Positions 10,611 to 19,631 of a stretch of DNA of 64,000 bases are shown in pieces. The notes beneath the pieces were generated by a model. The model was not told the DNA's origin. It saw nothing but the letters and a program-made list of their open reading frames with translations, and ran no database searches. The position numbers were made by a program, and so were the translations under genes. How positions within the stretch are numbered: the first letter of the stretch is position 1; the number at the start of each line of letters is the position of its first letter. Source of the stretch: Tumebacillus permanentifrigoris (GTDB lineage Bacteria > Bacillota > Bacilli > Tumebacillales > Tumebacillaceae); the NCBI RefSeq assembly GCF_003148565.1, contig NZ_QGGL01000022.1, positions 1 through 64,000 of the forward strand, given 5' to 3'.

Positions 10611-11693
10611 GTGCTAAAGAGAATTGTGCATTTGTTCTTCGCTGTGATAGGGATTGTGCTCGGGTACCAATTTGCGCCTGAGTTGTTCAGTTGGATTCAA
10701 CTCGACACCAACCCGTTTTCGCATCCGATCTTCGGTGCGGTATTGGGAGGCTCGCTGTTCATCTTGGCGACGAGCTGGGTAGTTGACTATGTGGTCAGTT
10801 TGATCAAGTGGTTCGAAGAGAAGTTGCTGAAGACCCCGTTTTCCGACGTGTTGGCCGGAGCATTTGGGATGGTGGCCGGTCTCATTATCGCCTATCTGAT
10901 GGCGCCTGCAATTGCACTTATACCCGTCGTCGGCAGCGTGGTTCAGTTCTTCGCAAGCGTACTCTTGGGATATATGGGGTTCCGCTTCTTCTTCTCGAAG
11001 CGCGAGGACTTCATGAACTTTTTCGCAGGTCGATTTGGCCGGGAGAAGGACAAAGACAAGAAAGGCGAGGAGAAATTGCGTCCAGGCGATGCGAAAATCC
11101 TCGACACCTCGGTCATCATCGACGGTCGGATCGCCGACATCGTGAAGACCGGATTCTTGGATGGGGTGTTGATCATTCCGTCGTTCGTGTTGGAAGAGTT
11201 GCAACACATCGCGGACTCCTCCGATGTGCTCAAGCGCAACCGAGGCCGTCGGGGCTTGGACATCTTGAACAAGATTCAAAAGGAACTCAAGATCAAAGTT
11301 CAAGTGTTGGAGATCGACTTCGATGACATCCAAGAGGTGGATTCGAAGCTGGTGCGACTGGCGAAGAACATCGGGGGCAAAGTCGTGACCAACGATTTCA
11401 ACCTGAACAAAGTCTGCGAGTTGCAGGGCGTGCTCGTTCTGAACATCAACGACCTCGCCAACGCGGTCAAACCGGTCGTCCTGCCCGGTGAAGAGATCCA
11501 CGTGCAAGTGATCAAGGACGGCAAGGAATACAACCAAGGCGTCGGCTATCTCGATGACGGCACGATGATCGTCGTCGAGGGTGGGCGTGAGTTTATCGGC
11601 ACGCGTCTGGAAGTGCTGGTCACGTCCGTGCTACAAACCAGTGCGGGCCGGATGATTTTTGCCAAACCTAAGATGCTGGAGCGCGCGCTCTAG
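10611..11693 (+). CDS. yacL: YacL, membrane PIN/TRAM-domain protein
   Basis: A 360-aa protein with four predicted membrane segments in the first 145 residues, then a PIN nuclease-like domain (starting about 162, [15 protein letters not shown]) and a C-terminal TRAM RNA-binding domain (about 290-355). The acidic residues of the PIN core are kept, but RNase activity in this family is unproven. GTG at 10611 follows GGGAGGTGACCCT; earlier in-frame starts lack a binding site. A TATAAT (10583-10588) lies upstream, but no -35 is correctly spaced. A terminator follows, after which the accessory block begins. Confidence 0.93.
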   Translation: MLKRIVHLFFAVIGIVLGYQFAPELFSWIQLDTNPFSHPIFGAVLGGSLFILATSWVVDYVVSLIKWFEEKLLKTPFSDVLAGAFGMVAGLIIAYLMAPAIALIPVVGSVVQFFASVLLGYMGFRFFFSKREDFMNFFAGRFGREKDKDKKGEEKLRPGDAKILDTSVIIDGRIADIVKTGFLDGVLIIPSFVLEELQHIADSSDVLKRNRGRRGLDILNKIQKELKIKVQVLEIDFDDIQEVDSKLVRLAKNIGGKVVTNDFNLNKVCELQGVLVLNINDLANAVKPVVLPGEEIHVQVIKDGKEYNQGVGYLDDGTMIVVEGGREFIGTRLEVLVTSVLQTSAGRMIFAKPKMLERAL

Positions 11694-11701
11694 CCATTTA
11701 G

Positions 11702-11730
11702 AAAAAACGTCTCTTAGGAGGCGTTTTTTG
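11702..11730 (+). terminator. yacL terminator
   Basis: AAACGTCTC / GAGGCGTTT stem around TTAG, preceded by A's and followed by TTTTTTG. It separates yacL from the toxin gene. Confidence 0.8.
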
Positions 11731-11780
11731 TTTTTTGTAGAAAAAGGAAGTAGAGCAGTAGGTGAGGGGGTCAAGGAACA

Positions 11781-13388
11781 TTGCAAGCAAGCCCGACGAG
11801 TTTACGATATGGAGCGGGGCGTTTTGCAACAGGCGCGTCCGATCTGAGATATAAAGCAAGCCGTGTGAAAACCTACGCCATACAAACCCAGTGGGTGGGG
11901 GAAGCAGGCACAGCATTTCGCCAAGTCTGCGGAATCCTGATCTCCGACTTGCAAAAAGCAGCCGATGCGCTGGAGCGCACGGCTGCTGAACTCGGCACGC
12001 TGGCGACCCGAATGGAGCAGATCGAGAACCTGAGACGCCAGATCATGTACATCGAGCAAGACCTGTGGAACCTCCCGCACGACGAGCAGTACCGTCCCGC
12101 ACGGGTCAATCTCAGCCACCAACTCAACAATCTGCGACAACAAGCAGAGCGCGAGTCACGGGAAGCCGACCAGCGGGCGACCTCTGCGTTCCAGCAGATC
12201 CAAGGCGACCTGCACAGCATGCACTTCTACGCCCAAGACCGCAGGTGGTGGGACGACCTCTTAAGCGGCTTAAAGGCCACGGGAGGCTTTGTAGTCGGCG
12301 TGGGAGAAGCGGTCGTGGATGCAGTGGTCGGGATTTTTGAATCGATCGCGCATCTGGACGAGACGTTTGCGAATCTGGTGCACATGGTCGAGCACCCGAT
12401 CCTGACCGGGGAAGCGATCTGGCAGCAAGTCAGCGACTCGTGGACACGGGACGTCACCAATGGGGATGCCTACTCCGCCGGCAAGTGGTGGGGGCAAGCG
12501 GTGGGAGGTGTCATACTCTCAATCATAGGAAACAAAGGGGCAGACAAGGTATCATTACTGACAAAGGTTGGGAGGACTGCCGAAGGAGCTGGAGAGGTCG
12601 CTTCAACCACGACAGTGCTTTCTTTGACTAACAAATTGTGGACGGGCAGTAAGGAAGGGAAATTGAATTCGGAACGTTTGCAAGAAGTACTTGGCCCTTC
12701 CTTCGATTCACAGATTGAAGAAATTCTGAAAAAATACGATATCGATATAAATAGAGAAGAATTTTTGAGTCAAAAAAACAGGCCTCTTGATGAAACGTGG
12801 AGCAGTCTAGACGATCAGATGATTGTGAAGCAAGTCCGAGAAACAATTATTTTAGAAAAGGGCGTCGTGATGCAGAAAATCATCGGACGAGAGAAGGTAA
12901 CGCAATACGTTGAAGAGGGCGCAAATACAGTTGGTGGTTTTACTGCGCGCTATCAGGATGTTGCTGAGCTCAAAACGGCTCATTCCCTAAAAGAAGAACT
13001 TCGGTTAGATTATAACCCTTTCTGGGACCCTCATCACCCTCAAAACAAAAACCCCTTCTACAACAAAAAGTATCCGAATCTTTATTTGAATGAATTAGAT
13101 CAGTTCAAGGATGATCCAGTTTTCGCTTTGCGTTTTCACGTTGATAATCCGAATAACTATCAGCCGCCCTTCAAATCCGTACCCGAAATCAAAGAACAAT
13201 ACCCCTTAACGGGAAATGGATTTGCGGGAGGTTCCACAAGCGTAATTCCGGAATTTGAAATGAAAAAGGGAACAGTGGAGGTATTGGCGAGAGGGGCAGA
13301 AATCTACAAAGTCAATCCAGATGGCACGCAAATGCTTGTTGCACGATACAACGGTCGTAAGTGGATTATTGTGGTTGAAAATTGGTAA
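11781..13388 (+). CDS. WXG100/LXG-type polymorphic toxin
   Basis: A 535-aa protein with the layout of a type VII secretion (Ess) polymorphic toxin. Residues 1-95 form a WXG100-like helical hairpin with W38-V-G40. A charged coiled coil (about 80-150) follows, then a hydrophobic glycine-rich stretch (about 165-190). A pre-toxin-like segment (about 225-257, DAYSAGKWWGQAVGG to GNKGADK) ends at a sharp fall in GC. The C-terminal domain (about 365-535) has R451, S485-T486-S487 and E491/E493, which could form an ADP-ribosyltransferase-like R-S-E arrangement; this is a guess. TTG at 11781 is the only start after the in-frame stop at 11763. No secretion genes are nearby. Confidence 0.75.
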   Translation: MQASPTSLRYGAGRFATGASDLRYKASRVKTYAIQTQWVGEAGTAFRQVCGILISDLQKAADALERTAAELGTLATRMEQIENLRRQIMYIEQDLWNLPHDEQYRPARVNLSHQLNNLRQQAERESREADQRATSAFQQIQGDLHSMHFYAQDRRWWDDLLSGLKATGGFVVGVGEAVVDAVVGIFESIAHLDETFANLVHMVEHPILTGEAIWQQVSDSWTRDVTNGDAYSAGKWWGQAVGGVILSIIGNKGADKVSLLTKVGRTAEGAGEVASTTTVLSLTNKLWTGSKEGKLNSERLQEVLGPSFDSQIEEILKKYDIDINREEFLSQKNRPLDETWSSLDDQMIVKQVRETIILEKGVVMQKIIGREKVTQYVEEGANTVGGFTARYQDVAELKTAHSLKEELRLDYNPFWDPHHPQNKNPFYNKKYPNLYLNELDQFKDDPVFALRFHVDNPNNYQPPFKSVPEIKEQYPLTGNGFAGGSTSVIPEFEMKKGTVEVLARGAEIYKVNPDGTQMLVARYNGRKWIIVVENW

Positions 13389-13404
13389 ATTGAGAGGTGC
13401 GCAT

Positions 13405-13839
13405 ATGGAATTCAAAAAAGGAAAATTTGCTATCTACCATGGCAAGGAATACGTGTTAGAAATGGACCCGGTAACAAGGGAGGATGTTGTGGTAACGGAT
13501 GACCCGGCAGCCATTTCTTTAGGATTTTCACCTTGGGATGACTACCCCGGTGATTACAAAAAGGTAGTCAAAAAGGAGGATGTTGAGTACGCGTATGAAT
13601 GCAAAACGTATGCTGTTTATCGAGGGCGGAGCTTTTATGTCGAGAATGTGAGCGACAATATGGTGCTGCTTGCTCATTTTGGTTTAGAAGGGTCAGACGA
13701 AGCGTTAGCGCTAGGGTTTACATTTGTGGATCGCTGGGAGTTCACTCAGAAGGTCCAAGTAGATCAAATTGAGGAGTTTCGTGTGGTAACAAGTCAGATT
13801 TGGGACCTCCCTATGCCCCACGGTCACCAAGGAGAGTAG
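13405..13839 (+). CDS. putative immunity protein to the WXG toxin
   Basis: A 144-aa soluble acidic protein starting at the ATG that follows GAGAGGTG, 16 nt after the toxin stop. It appears to be two diverged copies of one unit: residues 8-62 (FAIYHGKEYVLEM, then ISLGF, then KVVKKEDVEYAY) and 69-126 (YAVYRGRSFYVEN, then LALGF, then KVQVDQIEEF). I recognise no named family. Immunity function is inferred from position, size, acidity and the same low-GC composition as the toxin C-terminus. Alternatives are a chaperone or adaptor for the toxin. Confidence 0.6.
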   Translation: MEFKKGKFAIYHGKEYVLEMDPVTREDVVVTDDPAAISLGFSPWDDYPGDYKKVVKKEDVEYAYECKTYAVYRGRSFYVENVSDNMVLLAHFGLEGSDEALALGFTFVDRWEFTQKVQVDQIEEFRVVTSQIWDLPMPHGHQGE

Positions 13840-13844
13840 AGGCC

Positions 13845-14537
13845 ATGACCACACCCCCCCTCACACACCACCTCCAACAAGCCAAACAAACCCCCGCCCT
13901 CCGCTCGGACTTCTATCGAGCCCTCTGGGCGGCGGAGCTGTATTTTATCGGCCAGACGGACAGCCTCTCCTACTATGAGGCCAACGGACGCACGCTGCTC
14001 CCGTGTTTCTCTTCGCTGGAGTTGCTCCAGTCCGTAGTTCCCGCCGATGAAACCTACGTCCTGCTCCCAGCCCACGAAGTCTTCCCGAACATTCCGGCCG
14101 AGATCACCGTGGTGCTCAACCCGTTCACAGCGGTCGGCAAGGAATTCGACTCCCTCGAACGCCGCGCACTCATGGAAGGCATCCTCTTTGAACGTCCACC
14201 TGCACAGGCGGACACATCTGAGCAGATCCTCTTCGGGCAGCCAGCCGAGATGCCGGACGATCTCATCGAAACGCTGCGAGCGTTTTTCAAAAAGCACTCT
14301 GCCATCCACACCGCCTACCTCGGGCAGATCTGCATCCCGAGCACGGGCATTCCGCCACACCCGCTGGTCGGACTGTATTGCCCCGCGATCTCAGAATCGC
14401 TTTTTCTCGAACTCGCACTCGACATGCAGGCACAAGCAGACACGCCGCTTGAAGTCTACCGCCTCACTCTGAACGACAAACGCGAGATCGCTCGCTACTT
14501 GCTCAACGAGACGACGCCGATCTACTCCGCAGAGTGA
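13845..14537 (+). CDS. SseB-domain protein
   Basis: A 230-aa protein matching the SseB layout: an N-terminal domain (about 8-115, with YYEANGRTLLPCFSSLELL and AITVVLNPFTAVGKEF-like blocks) and a C-terminal domain (about 135-225, AYLGQICIPSTG and PPHPLVGLYC). SseB proteins are named after an enhanced serine-sensitivity phenotype; their molecular role is unclear. The ATG follows GGAGAGTAGAGG, which overlaps the stop of the preceding gene, so it is translated with it. GC content is host-like, unlike the two genes before it. It may be an older part of the locus or a second immunity factor. Confidence 0.8.
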   Translation: MTTPPLTHHLQQAKQTPALRSDFYRALWAAELYFIGQTDSLSYYEANGRTLLPCFSSLELLQSVVPADETYVLLPAHEVFPNIPAEITVVLNPFTAVGKEFDSLERRALMEGILFERPPAQADTSEQILFGQPAEMPDDLIETLRAFFKKHSAIHTAYLGQICIPSTGIPPHPLVGLYCPAISESLFLELALDMQAQADTPLEVYRLTLNDKREIARYLLNETTPIYSAE

Positions 14538-14559
14538 ACGGCGCTTTTTCCGCGCCCAA

Positions 14560-14588
14560 TGGACAAAAACCGAATTTTGCTGTATGAA
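14560..14588 (+). promoter_or_regulatory. possible promoter of ispD-ispF
   Basis: TGGACA (14560-14565), 17-nt spacer, TATGAA (14583-14588), 34 nt before ispD. No convincing terminator separates it from the SseB gene. Confidence 0.4.
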
Positions 14589-14621
14589 TAAGGCTAGACT
14601 GACGTGAAGGGACGAAACAGC

Positions 14622-15314
14622 ATGCAAACGGAAGTGATCGTCGTCGCAGCCGGAAGCGGATCGCGGATGGGAAGTGCGATGAAAAAACAATACCTGCCGC
14701 TCGATGGAGCACCGATCCTCGTGCGGACGCTCCAGACGCTGGCGGCCTGCCCGACGGTCGACCGGATCGTGCTGGTGGTGGCGGGTGACGATGTGCAATT
14801 TGTCACGGAATTGATCGAAGCCTACCACCTCCACAAAATCGGAGACGTCGTCTACGGCGGCATGGAGCGCCAAGACTCTGTGCGCAATGGCATCGCAGCT
14901 CTGCGCCACGACACGGAAGTTGTCGCCGTCCATGACGCGGCGCGTCCGCTCGTCACCGCCGACGAGGTGGAAGCGGTGCTCACCGCCGCCAAATTGTTCG
15001 GCGCAGCGACCCTCGGCGTCCCGGTCAAGGACACGATCAAGCGCGTCGACCAAGGCCAAGTCCGCGAAACCCTGCAACGCTCCGACCTCTGGGCTGTACA
15101 CACACCGCAAGCCTTCAAGTGCGAATGGCTTGCCGAGGCGCACATGCGGGCGTGGGAACAGGGCTACTTTGGCACGGACGACGCCTCGCTCGTCGAATGG
15201 GCGGGCTACCCGGTCACGATGGTCGAAGGCCGCTACTCGAACCTCAAGGTCACCACACCGGAAGACCTCGTGATCGCCGAAGCGTTGTGGAAGCAGCGAA
15301 AGGGGATGGAGTAA
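14622..15314 (+). CDS. ispD: IspD, MEP cytidylyltransferase
   Basis: A 230-aa enzyme of the non-mevalonate isoprenoid pathway that joins CTP and 2-C-methyl-D-erythritol 4-phosphate. The N-terminal nucleotide loop AAGSGSRMGSAMKKQYL (9-25) and VAVHDAARPLV (about 104-114) are the family signatures. The Rossmann-like fold is complete and of normal length. ATG at 14622 after GAAGGGA; an in-frame GTG at 14604 is less likely. ispF follows after 3 nt. Confidence 0.95.
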   Translation: MQTEVIVVAAGSGSRMGSAMKKQYLPLDGAPILVRTLQTLAACPTVDRIVLVVAGDDVQFVTELIEAYHLHKIGDVVYGGMERQDSVRNGIAALRHDTEVVAVHDAARPLVTADEVEAVLTAAKLFGAATLGVPVKDTIKRVDQGQVRETLQRSDLWAVHTPQAFKCEWLAEAHMRAWEQGYFGTDDASLVEWAGYPVTMVEGRYSNLKVTTPEDLVIAEALWKQRKGME

Positions 15315-15317
15315 TTC

Positions 15318-15794
15318 ATGATGCGAATTGGCATGGGATATGATGTACACAAACTGGTCGAAGGCCGCCCGTTGATCCTCGGCGGCGTCACCATCCCGCA
15401 TGAAACGGGCCTGCTCGGACATTCCGATGCGGACGTGCTCCTGCATGCGATCAAGGACGCAATCCTCGGAGCCCTCGCACTGGGCGATATCGGCAAGCAC
15501 TTTCCAGACACGGACGAGCGGTATAGAGGCGCAGACTCGCTCCAACTGCTCGCCCATGTCTGGAACCTCGCCACCGAGCGCGGCTACAGCTTGGGCAACC
15601 TCGATTGCGTCGTCATGGCAGAGCGTCCGAAACTGCGTCCCTACATCGACGAGATGCGTGGCGTGCTGGCCCGCGAACTGGGTGCAGAGCTTGACCAGAT
15701 CAATGTAAAAGCGACGACCACCGAGAAGCTCGGCTTCGTCGGCCGCGAGGAAGGCATGGCGGCACAGGCAGTCGTCCTCTTGCTGAAAAAGTGA
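15318..15794 (+). CDS. ispF: IspF, MECDP synthase
   Basis: A 158-aa enzyme that cyclises CDP-methylerythritol 2-phosphate, the step two after IspD. The zinc ligands are visible in GYDVHKL (D9, H11) and in the conserved [11 protein letters not shown] segment. The C-terminal [16 protein letters not shown] forms the nucleotide pocket. It may start at either of two adjacent ATGs (15318 or 15321), 3 nt after ispD with GGGGATGGAG upstream. Forms a two-gene isoprenoid unit, as in Bacillus. Confidence 0.95.
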   Translation: MMRIGMGYDVHKLVEGRPLILGGVTIPHETGLLGHSDADVLLHAIKDAILGALALGDIGKHFPDTDERYRGADSLQLLAHVWNLATERGYSLGNLDCVVMAERPKLRPYIDEMRGVLARELGAELDQINVKATTTEKLGFVGREEGMAAQAVVLLLKK

Positions 15795-15840
15795 TATACT
15801 TAGAAAAATTTGTTTCAAAGAGATGGAGGCATTACAACCC

Positions 15841-17283
15841 ATGACAGTTCGTTTGCGCTATGCACCGAGCCCGACCGGGCACTTACATATCGGCGGGGCT
15901 CGCACCGCCCTTTTTAACTACCTGTACGCCAAAAAACTCGGCGGGGAGTACATCCTGCGCATCGAGGACACCGACCAAGCCCGGAACAAGGAAAACGCCG
16001 AAGTCGGCTTCATGAACGGCTTCGAATGGCTGGGTCTGAACTGGGATGAAGGCCCGCGCGTCGGCGGGGAGTACGGTCCGTACTCCTGCATGGAGCGCCT
16101 CGACATCTACCAAACGTACACCGACCAACTGCTCGCAGAAGGCAAGGCGTTCCACTGCTACTGCTCGGCGGAAGAGCTCGAAGCGGAACGCGAAGCCCTG
16201 TCTGCCAAAGGCGAAACGCCGCGCTACATGGGCAAGTGCCGCAACTTGACTGCCGAGGAACGCTCCGCACATGAAGCAGCCGGCCGCAAAGCGTCGATCC
16301 GTTTCCGCGTGCCGGATGATCAAGTTTTGAAGTTCCACGACATGATCCGCGGCGACATCGAGTTCGAATCGAACGGCATCGGCGATTATGTCATCGTCAA
16401 GTCGGATGGCATCCCGACCTATAACTTCGCGGTGACCATCGATGACGCGCTGATGAAGATCACGCACGTCGTGCGCGGTGAGGAACACCTCTCGAACACC
16501 CCGCGCCAGTTGTTGATCTACGAAGCGCTGGGTTGGGCGCTCCCAGAGTTTGCCCACCTGCCGCTGATCCTCAACGAAACGGGCAAAAAGCTCTCCAAAC
16601 GCGACGAGTCGATCGTCCAATTCATCGAGCAATACGCGGAGCTTGGCTACCTGCCGGAAGCGATCAACAACTTCCTCGCGCTGCTCGGCTGGTCGCCGGG
16701 CGGCGAGCAGGAGATCTTCTCGATGGACGAACTGATCGCACAGTTCTCGTTTGAACGCGTTCAGAAGTCGGGCGCGATTTTTGACTCGGGCAAGTTGGCG
16801 TGGATGAACGGCCAGTACATCAAGGCGGCGGAACTCGATCGCATCGTCGACCTCGCGATCCCGTTTTTGCAAAAAGCGGGCTTCATCGGAGCCGATTACG
16901 ACCGCGCATGGGTTTCGCAGCTCGTCGAACTGTACAAAGACGGGATGAACGCCGTCTCTGAAATTGCCGAGCTCTCGCAGATGTTCTTTGCCACCGATGT
17001 TGCATATGATGAAGCAGCGCAAGCCGTGCTCAGCGAAGAGTCGGCTCCGACCGTGCTCGCAGCCTTCCGCGACCAGGTCCAAGAACTGCCAGACTTCAAC
17101 GCCGACACGATCAAAGCCGCACTCAAAGACGTCCAAAAAGCGACCGGCTTCAAAGGCAAGCAACTGTTCATGCCGGTGCGCGTCGCCGTCACAGGTCAAG
17201 AGCACGGACGCGATCTCAACATCACCCTGTCCTTGTTGGGTCGGGAAAAAGTTGTCAATCGACTTACGCAACTGGTACAATAA
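15841..17283 (+). CDS. gltX: GltX, glutamyl-tRNA synthetase
   Basis: A 480-aa class I aminoacyl-tRNA synthetase. The HIGH motif appears as HLHIG (14-18) and the KMSKS equivalent as KLSKR (about 249-253). The C-terminal third is the helical anticodon-binding domain. ATG at 15841 follows GATGGAGG by 11 nt; the ATG at 15823 overlaps that site. An extended -10-like TGATATACT lies just upstream (15792-15800) with a poor -35. Whether it also charges tRNA-Gln cannot be decided here. Confidence 0.96.
   Translation: MTVRLRYAPSPTGHLHIGGARTALFNYLYAKKLGGEYILRIEDTDQARNKENAEVGFMNGFEWLGLNWDEGPRVGGEYGPYSCMERLDIYQTYTDQLLAEGKAFHCYCSAEELEAEREALSAKGETPRYMGKCRNLTAEERSAHEAAGRKASIRFRVPDDQVLKFHDMIRGDIEFESNGIGDYVIVKSDGIPTYNFAVTIDDALMKITHVVRGEEHLSNTPRQLLIYEALGWALPEFAHLPLILNETGKKLSKRDESIVQFIEQYAELGYLPEAINNFLALLGWSPGGEQEIFSMDELIAQFSFERVQKSGAIFDSGKLAWMNGQYIKAAELDRIVDLAIPFLQKAGFIGADYDRAWVSQLVELYKDGMNAVSEIAELSQMFFATDVAYDEAAQAVLSEESAPTVLAAFRDQVQELPDFNADTIKAALKDVQKATGFKGKQLFMPVRVAVTGQEHGRDLNITLSLLGREKVVNRLTQLVQ
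17252..17281 (+). promoter_or_regulatory. promoter of the cysE-cysS T-box transcript
   Basis: TTGTCA (17252-17257), 18-nt spacer, extended -10 TGG-TACAAT (17273-17281). It overlaps the last codons of gltX and fires into the T-box leader. Confidence 0.7.
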
Positions 17284-17289
17284 GTAGGA

Positions 17290-17551
17290 AAGATCAGGAG
17301 CAAGGAAAAGTAGCGCGGCACGACCTGCCAGAGAGCACACACCATGACGACAACGTCGAGGCTGGAAGTGGGTGCGAGGTGACGACCCGTGAAATGCGCC
17401 TTGCTTGATTTCGCGGGAGGCAATGCCCGACGCCTGACCTCCGTTATCGGGTCCTGAAGCGGGTCGACCCTGTTCACAGGGAGACCAAGCAGAGTGGAAC
17501 CACGGCGTTTACAGCCCGTCTCTGTCCTTGTGGCAGAGACGGGCTTTTTTT
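17290..17551 (+). promoter_or_regulatory. T-box riboswitch, probably tRNA-Cys specific
   Basis: A 260-nt leader that fills the gap between gltX and cysE. It has a box I-like AAAAGTAG (17307-17314), a long stem I, the T-box core AGAGTGGAACCACGG (17491-17505) and an intrinsic terminator (17513-17551). In stem I a TGC triplet (17373-17375, in GGGTGCGAGG) is placed where a specifier codon would be and would read Cys. Family knowledge: uncharged tRNA pairs with specifier and T-box and prevents termination. Control of serine acetyltransferase and CysRS by tRNA-Cys fits. The stem I fold was done by eye. Confidence 0.9.
17513..17551 (+). terminator. T-box regulated terminator
   Basis: AGCCCGTCTCTG / CAGAGACGGGCT stem followed by TTTTTTT. 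The T-box core just upstream would form the competing antiterminator. Confidence 0.9.
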
Positions 17552-17582
17552 GGCATCTACGAGATACAGAGGGGGGACGAAC

Positions 17583-18257
17583 ATGTTTGCAAGGGTACGA
17601 GAGGACATCCAGACCGTTTTTCAATTGGACCCGGCGGCTCGCAACGCTCTTGAAGTGCTGTTGACCTACTCGGGTGTTCATGCGATCTGGTACCACCGCA
17701 TCTCGCATCGGCTCTGGAACATGGGATGGCAGACGCTCGCCCGGCTGGTTTCACAGTTTGGACGCTGGGTAACGGGCATCGAGATCCATCCAGGGGCACA
17801 GATCGGGCGGCGGTTGTTCATCGACCACGGCATGGGCGTGGTGATCGGAGAGACGGCGATCATCGGGGATGACTGCATCCTCTACCAAGGTGTCACCCTT
17901 GGAGGTACGGGCAAGGAAAAAGGCAAGCGCCATCCGACGCTCGGCAACAACGTGATGGTGGCATCAGGTGCCAAAGTGCTCGGCTCGTTCATGATCGGGG
18001 ACAATTCCAAAATTGGCGCAGGCTCTGTCGTGCTGCGTGAAGTGCCACCCAATTCCACCGTCGTGGGGATTCCGGGCAAGGTCATCGTGCAGGATGGGCG
18101 CCGCGTCGATCAGTTTGATCAATGCAACATGCCTGACCCGGTGATGGAGCTGTTCAAACAAATGCAGCAACAGATTGATGATTTGAAGGCGGAAGTGGAA
18201 AACTTACATCAGAAGCAGCAAAGGGGAGAGCAGACCGATGTCCATCCAAGTCTATAA
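17583..18257 (+). CDS. cysE: CysE, serine O-acetyltransferase
   Basis: A 224-aa enzyme that acetylates serine to O-acetylserine, the first step of cysteine synthesis. The N-terminal helical part (1-60) leads to a left-handed beta-helix of hexapeptide repeats (about 65-175) containing [16 protein letters not shown] and [17 protein letters not shown] charged coiled tail follows (about 195-224). ATG at 17583 after GAGGGGGGACG. It is the first gene behind the T-box and overlaps cysS by 20 nt. Confidence 0.96.
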   Translation: MFARVREDIQTVFQLDPAARNALEVLLTYSGVHAIWYHRISHRLWNMGWQTLARLVSQFGRWVTGIEIHPGAQIGRRLFIDHGMGVVIGETAIIGDDCILYQGVTLGGTGKEKGKRHPTLGNNVMVASGAKVLGSFMIGDNSKIGAGSVVLREVPPNSTVVGIPGKVIVQDGRRVDQFDQCNMPDPVMELFKQMQQQIDDLKAEVENLHQKQQRGEQTDVHPSL

Positions 18258-19626
18258 CACCCTGACGCGTCAAAAGGAACCATTCGTACCGCTCGAAGAC
18301 CACAAAGTCAAGATGTACGTCTGCGGTCCGACCGTCTACAACTATTTCCACATCGGCAATGCGCGCCCGTTCGTCGTGTTCGACCAAGTGCGCCGCTACT
18401 TGCAATATCGAGGCTACGAAGTCAAGTACGTCATGAATTTCACCGACGTCGATGACAAGATCATCAAGCGTGGCCTCGAAGAAGGCATTTCGCCACAGCA
18501 AGTTGCCGACAAATATGTGGAGGCGTTTTTCACCGACGTGGAAGCGTTGCACGTCGAGCGTGCAGATGTGTACCCGCGCGTGACCGAAGAGATGCAGGAG
18601 ATCATCGCGATGATCGAAGAGCTGATCTCCACCGGGCATGCGTATGCGTCAGAGGGCGATGTGTATTTCTCCGCGCACTCGTTCGACGAGTACGGCAAGC
18701 TCTCCAAGCAAACGCTGGAGAACCTGATCGCCGGCGCCCGCGTCGAAGTCAGTGAGAAAAAGCAAAATCAAGTGGATTTCGCACTCTGGAAAGCGGCAAA
18801 ACCAGGTGAAATCGCGTGGTCCGCTCCGTGGGGCGAAGGTCGTCCGGGCTGGCACATCGAGTGCTCGGCGATGATTCGCAAGCACTTAGGCGAGCAGATC
18901 GACATCCACGGCGGCGGTGTCGACCTGACGTTCCCGCACCATGAGAACGAGATCGCCCAGTCGGAGGCTTGCACGCACAAGCCGCTGGCGAAGTACTGGA
19001 TGCACAACGAATTCCTGAACTTGAACCACGAAAAAATGTCGAAGTCCACGGGCAACTTCCTGACCACCCGCGGTCTGCTCGAACAGTACGAAGGGGCAGC
19101 GCTGCGCTTCCTGCTGCTCTCCGCGCACTACCGCAACCCGGTCAACTTCTCGCCAGACCTCGTTGAAAATGCGAAAAATGGGCTAGATCGCATCCGCAGT
19201 TCCTACGCCAACCTCCAGCACCGATTAGAGACGGCGGTGGGCGGTGATGCTGAAAAGGTGGAGGTTGAAACCTTCCGCGCTCAATTTATCGCAGCGATGG
19301 ATGAGGACTTCAACACCGCCGATGCGATCACGGCGATTTTCGAACTGGCGAGCGATGCCAACAAGTACCTCCGCCAAGAGCGTGTACAGCGGCACGCGCT
19401 GGAAGCGTATGTGGCGCTTTTTGAAGAACTGATGGGTGTGCTGGCCTTGCCGTTGGTCGCAGAACAAGCCGATCTGGATGCGGAGATCGAAGCGTTGATC
19501 GCTGAGCGTACAGAAGCGCGCAACACCAAGAACTGGGCACGTGCCGATGAGATTCGCGACCAATTCAACGCGATGGGCATCGTGCTGGAAGACACGCCGC
19601 AAGGGATTCGGTGGAGACGGAAGTGA
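18238..19626 (+). CDS. cysS: CysS, cysteinyl-tRNA synthetase
   Basis: A 462-aa class I synthetase. C29 begins the zinc-site and substrate loop [13 protein letters not shown], with HIGN at 38-41. The later zinc ligands sit in WHIECSAMI and [12 protein letters not shown], and KMSKS lies at about 266-270. Start codon ATG at 18238 lies inside the 3' end of cysE (20-nt overlap) after AAAGGGGAG. Co-regulated with cysE by the T-box, so amino-acid supply and charging respond to the same tRNA. Confidence 0.97.
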   Translation: MSIQVYNTLTRQKEPFVPLEDHKVKMYVCGPTVYNYFHIGNARPFVVFDQVRRYLQYRGYEVKYVMNFTDVDDKIIKRGLEEGISPQQVADKYVEAFFTDVEALHVERADVYPRVTEEMQEIIAMIEELISTGHAYASEGDVYFSAHSFDEYGKLSKQTLENLIAGARVEVSEKKQNQVDFALWKAAKPGEIAWSAPWGEGRPGWHIECSAMIRKHLGEQIDIHGGGVDLTFPHHENEIAQSEACTHKPLAKYWMHNEFLNLNHEKMSKSTGNFLTTRGLLEQYEGAALRFLLLSAHYRNPVNFSPDLVENAKNGLDRIRSSYANLQHRLETAVGGDAEKVEVETFRAQFIAAMDEDFNTADAITAIFELASDANKYLRQERVQRHALEAYVALFEELMGVLALPLVAEQADLDAEIEALIAERTEARNTKNWARADEIRDQFNAMGIVLEDTPQGIRWRRK

Positions 19627-19631
19627 GAGAG

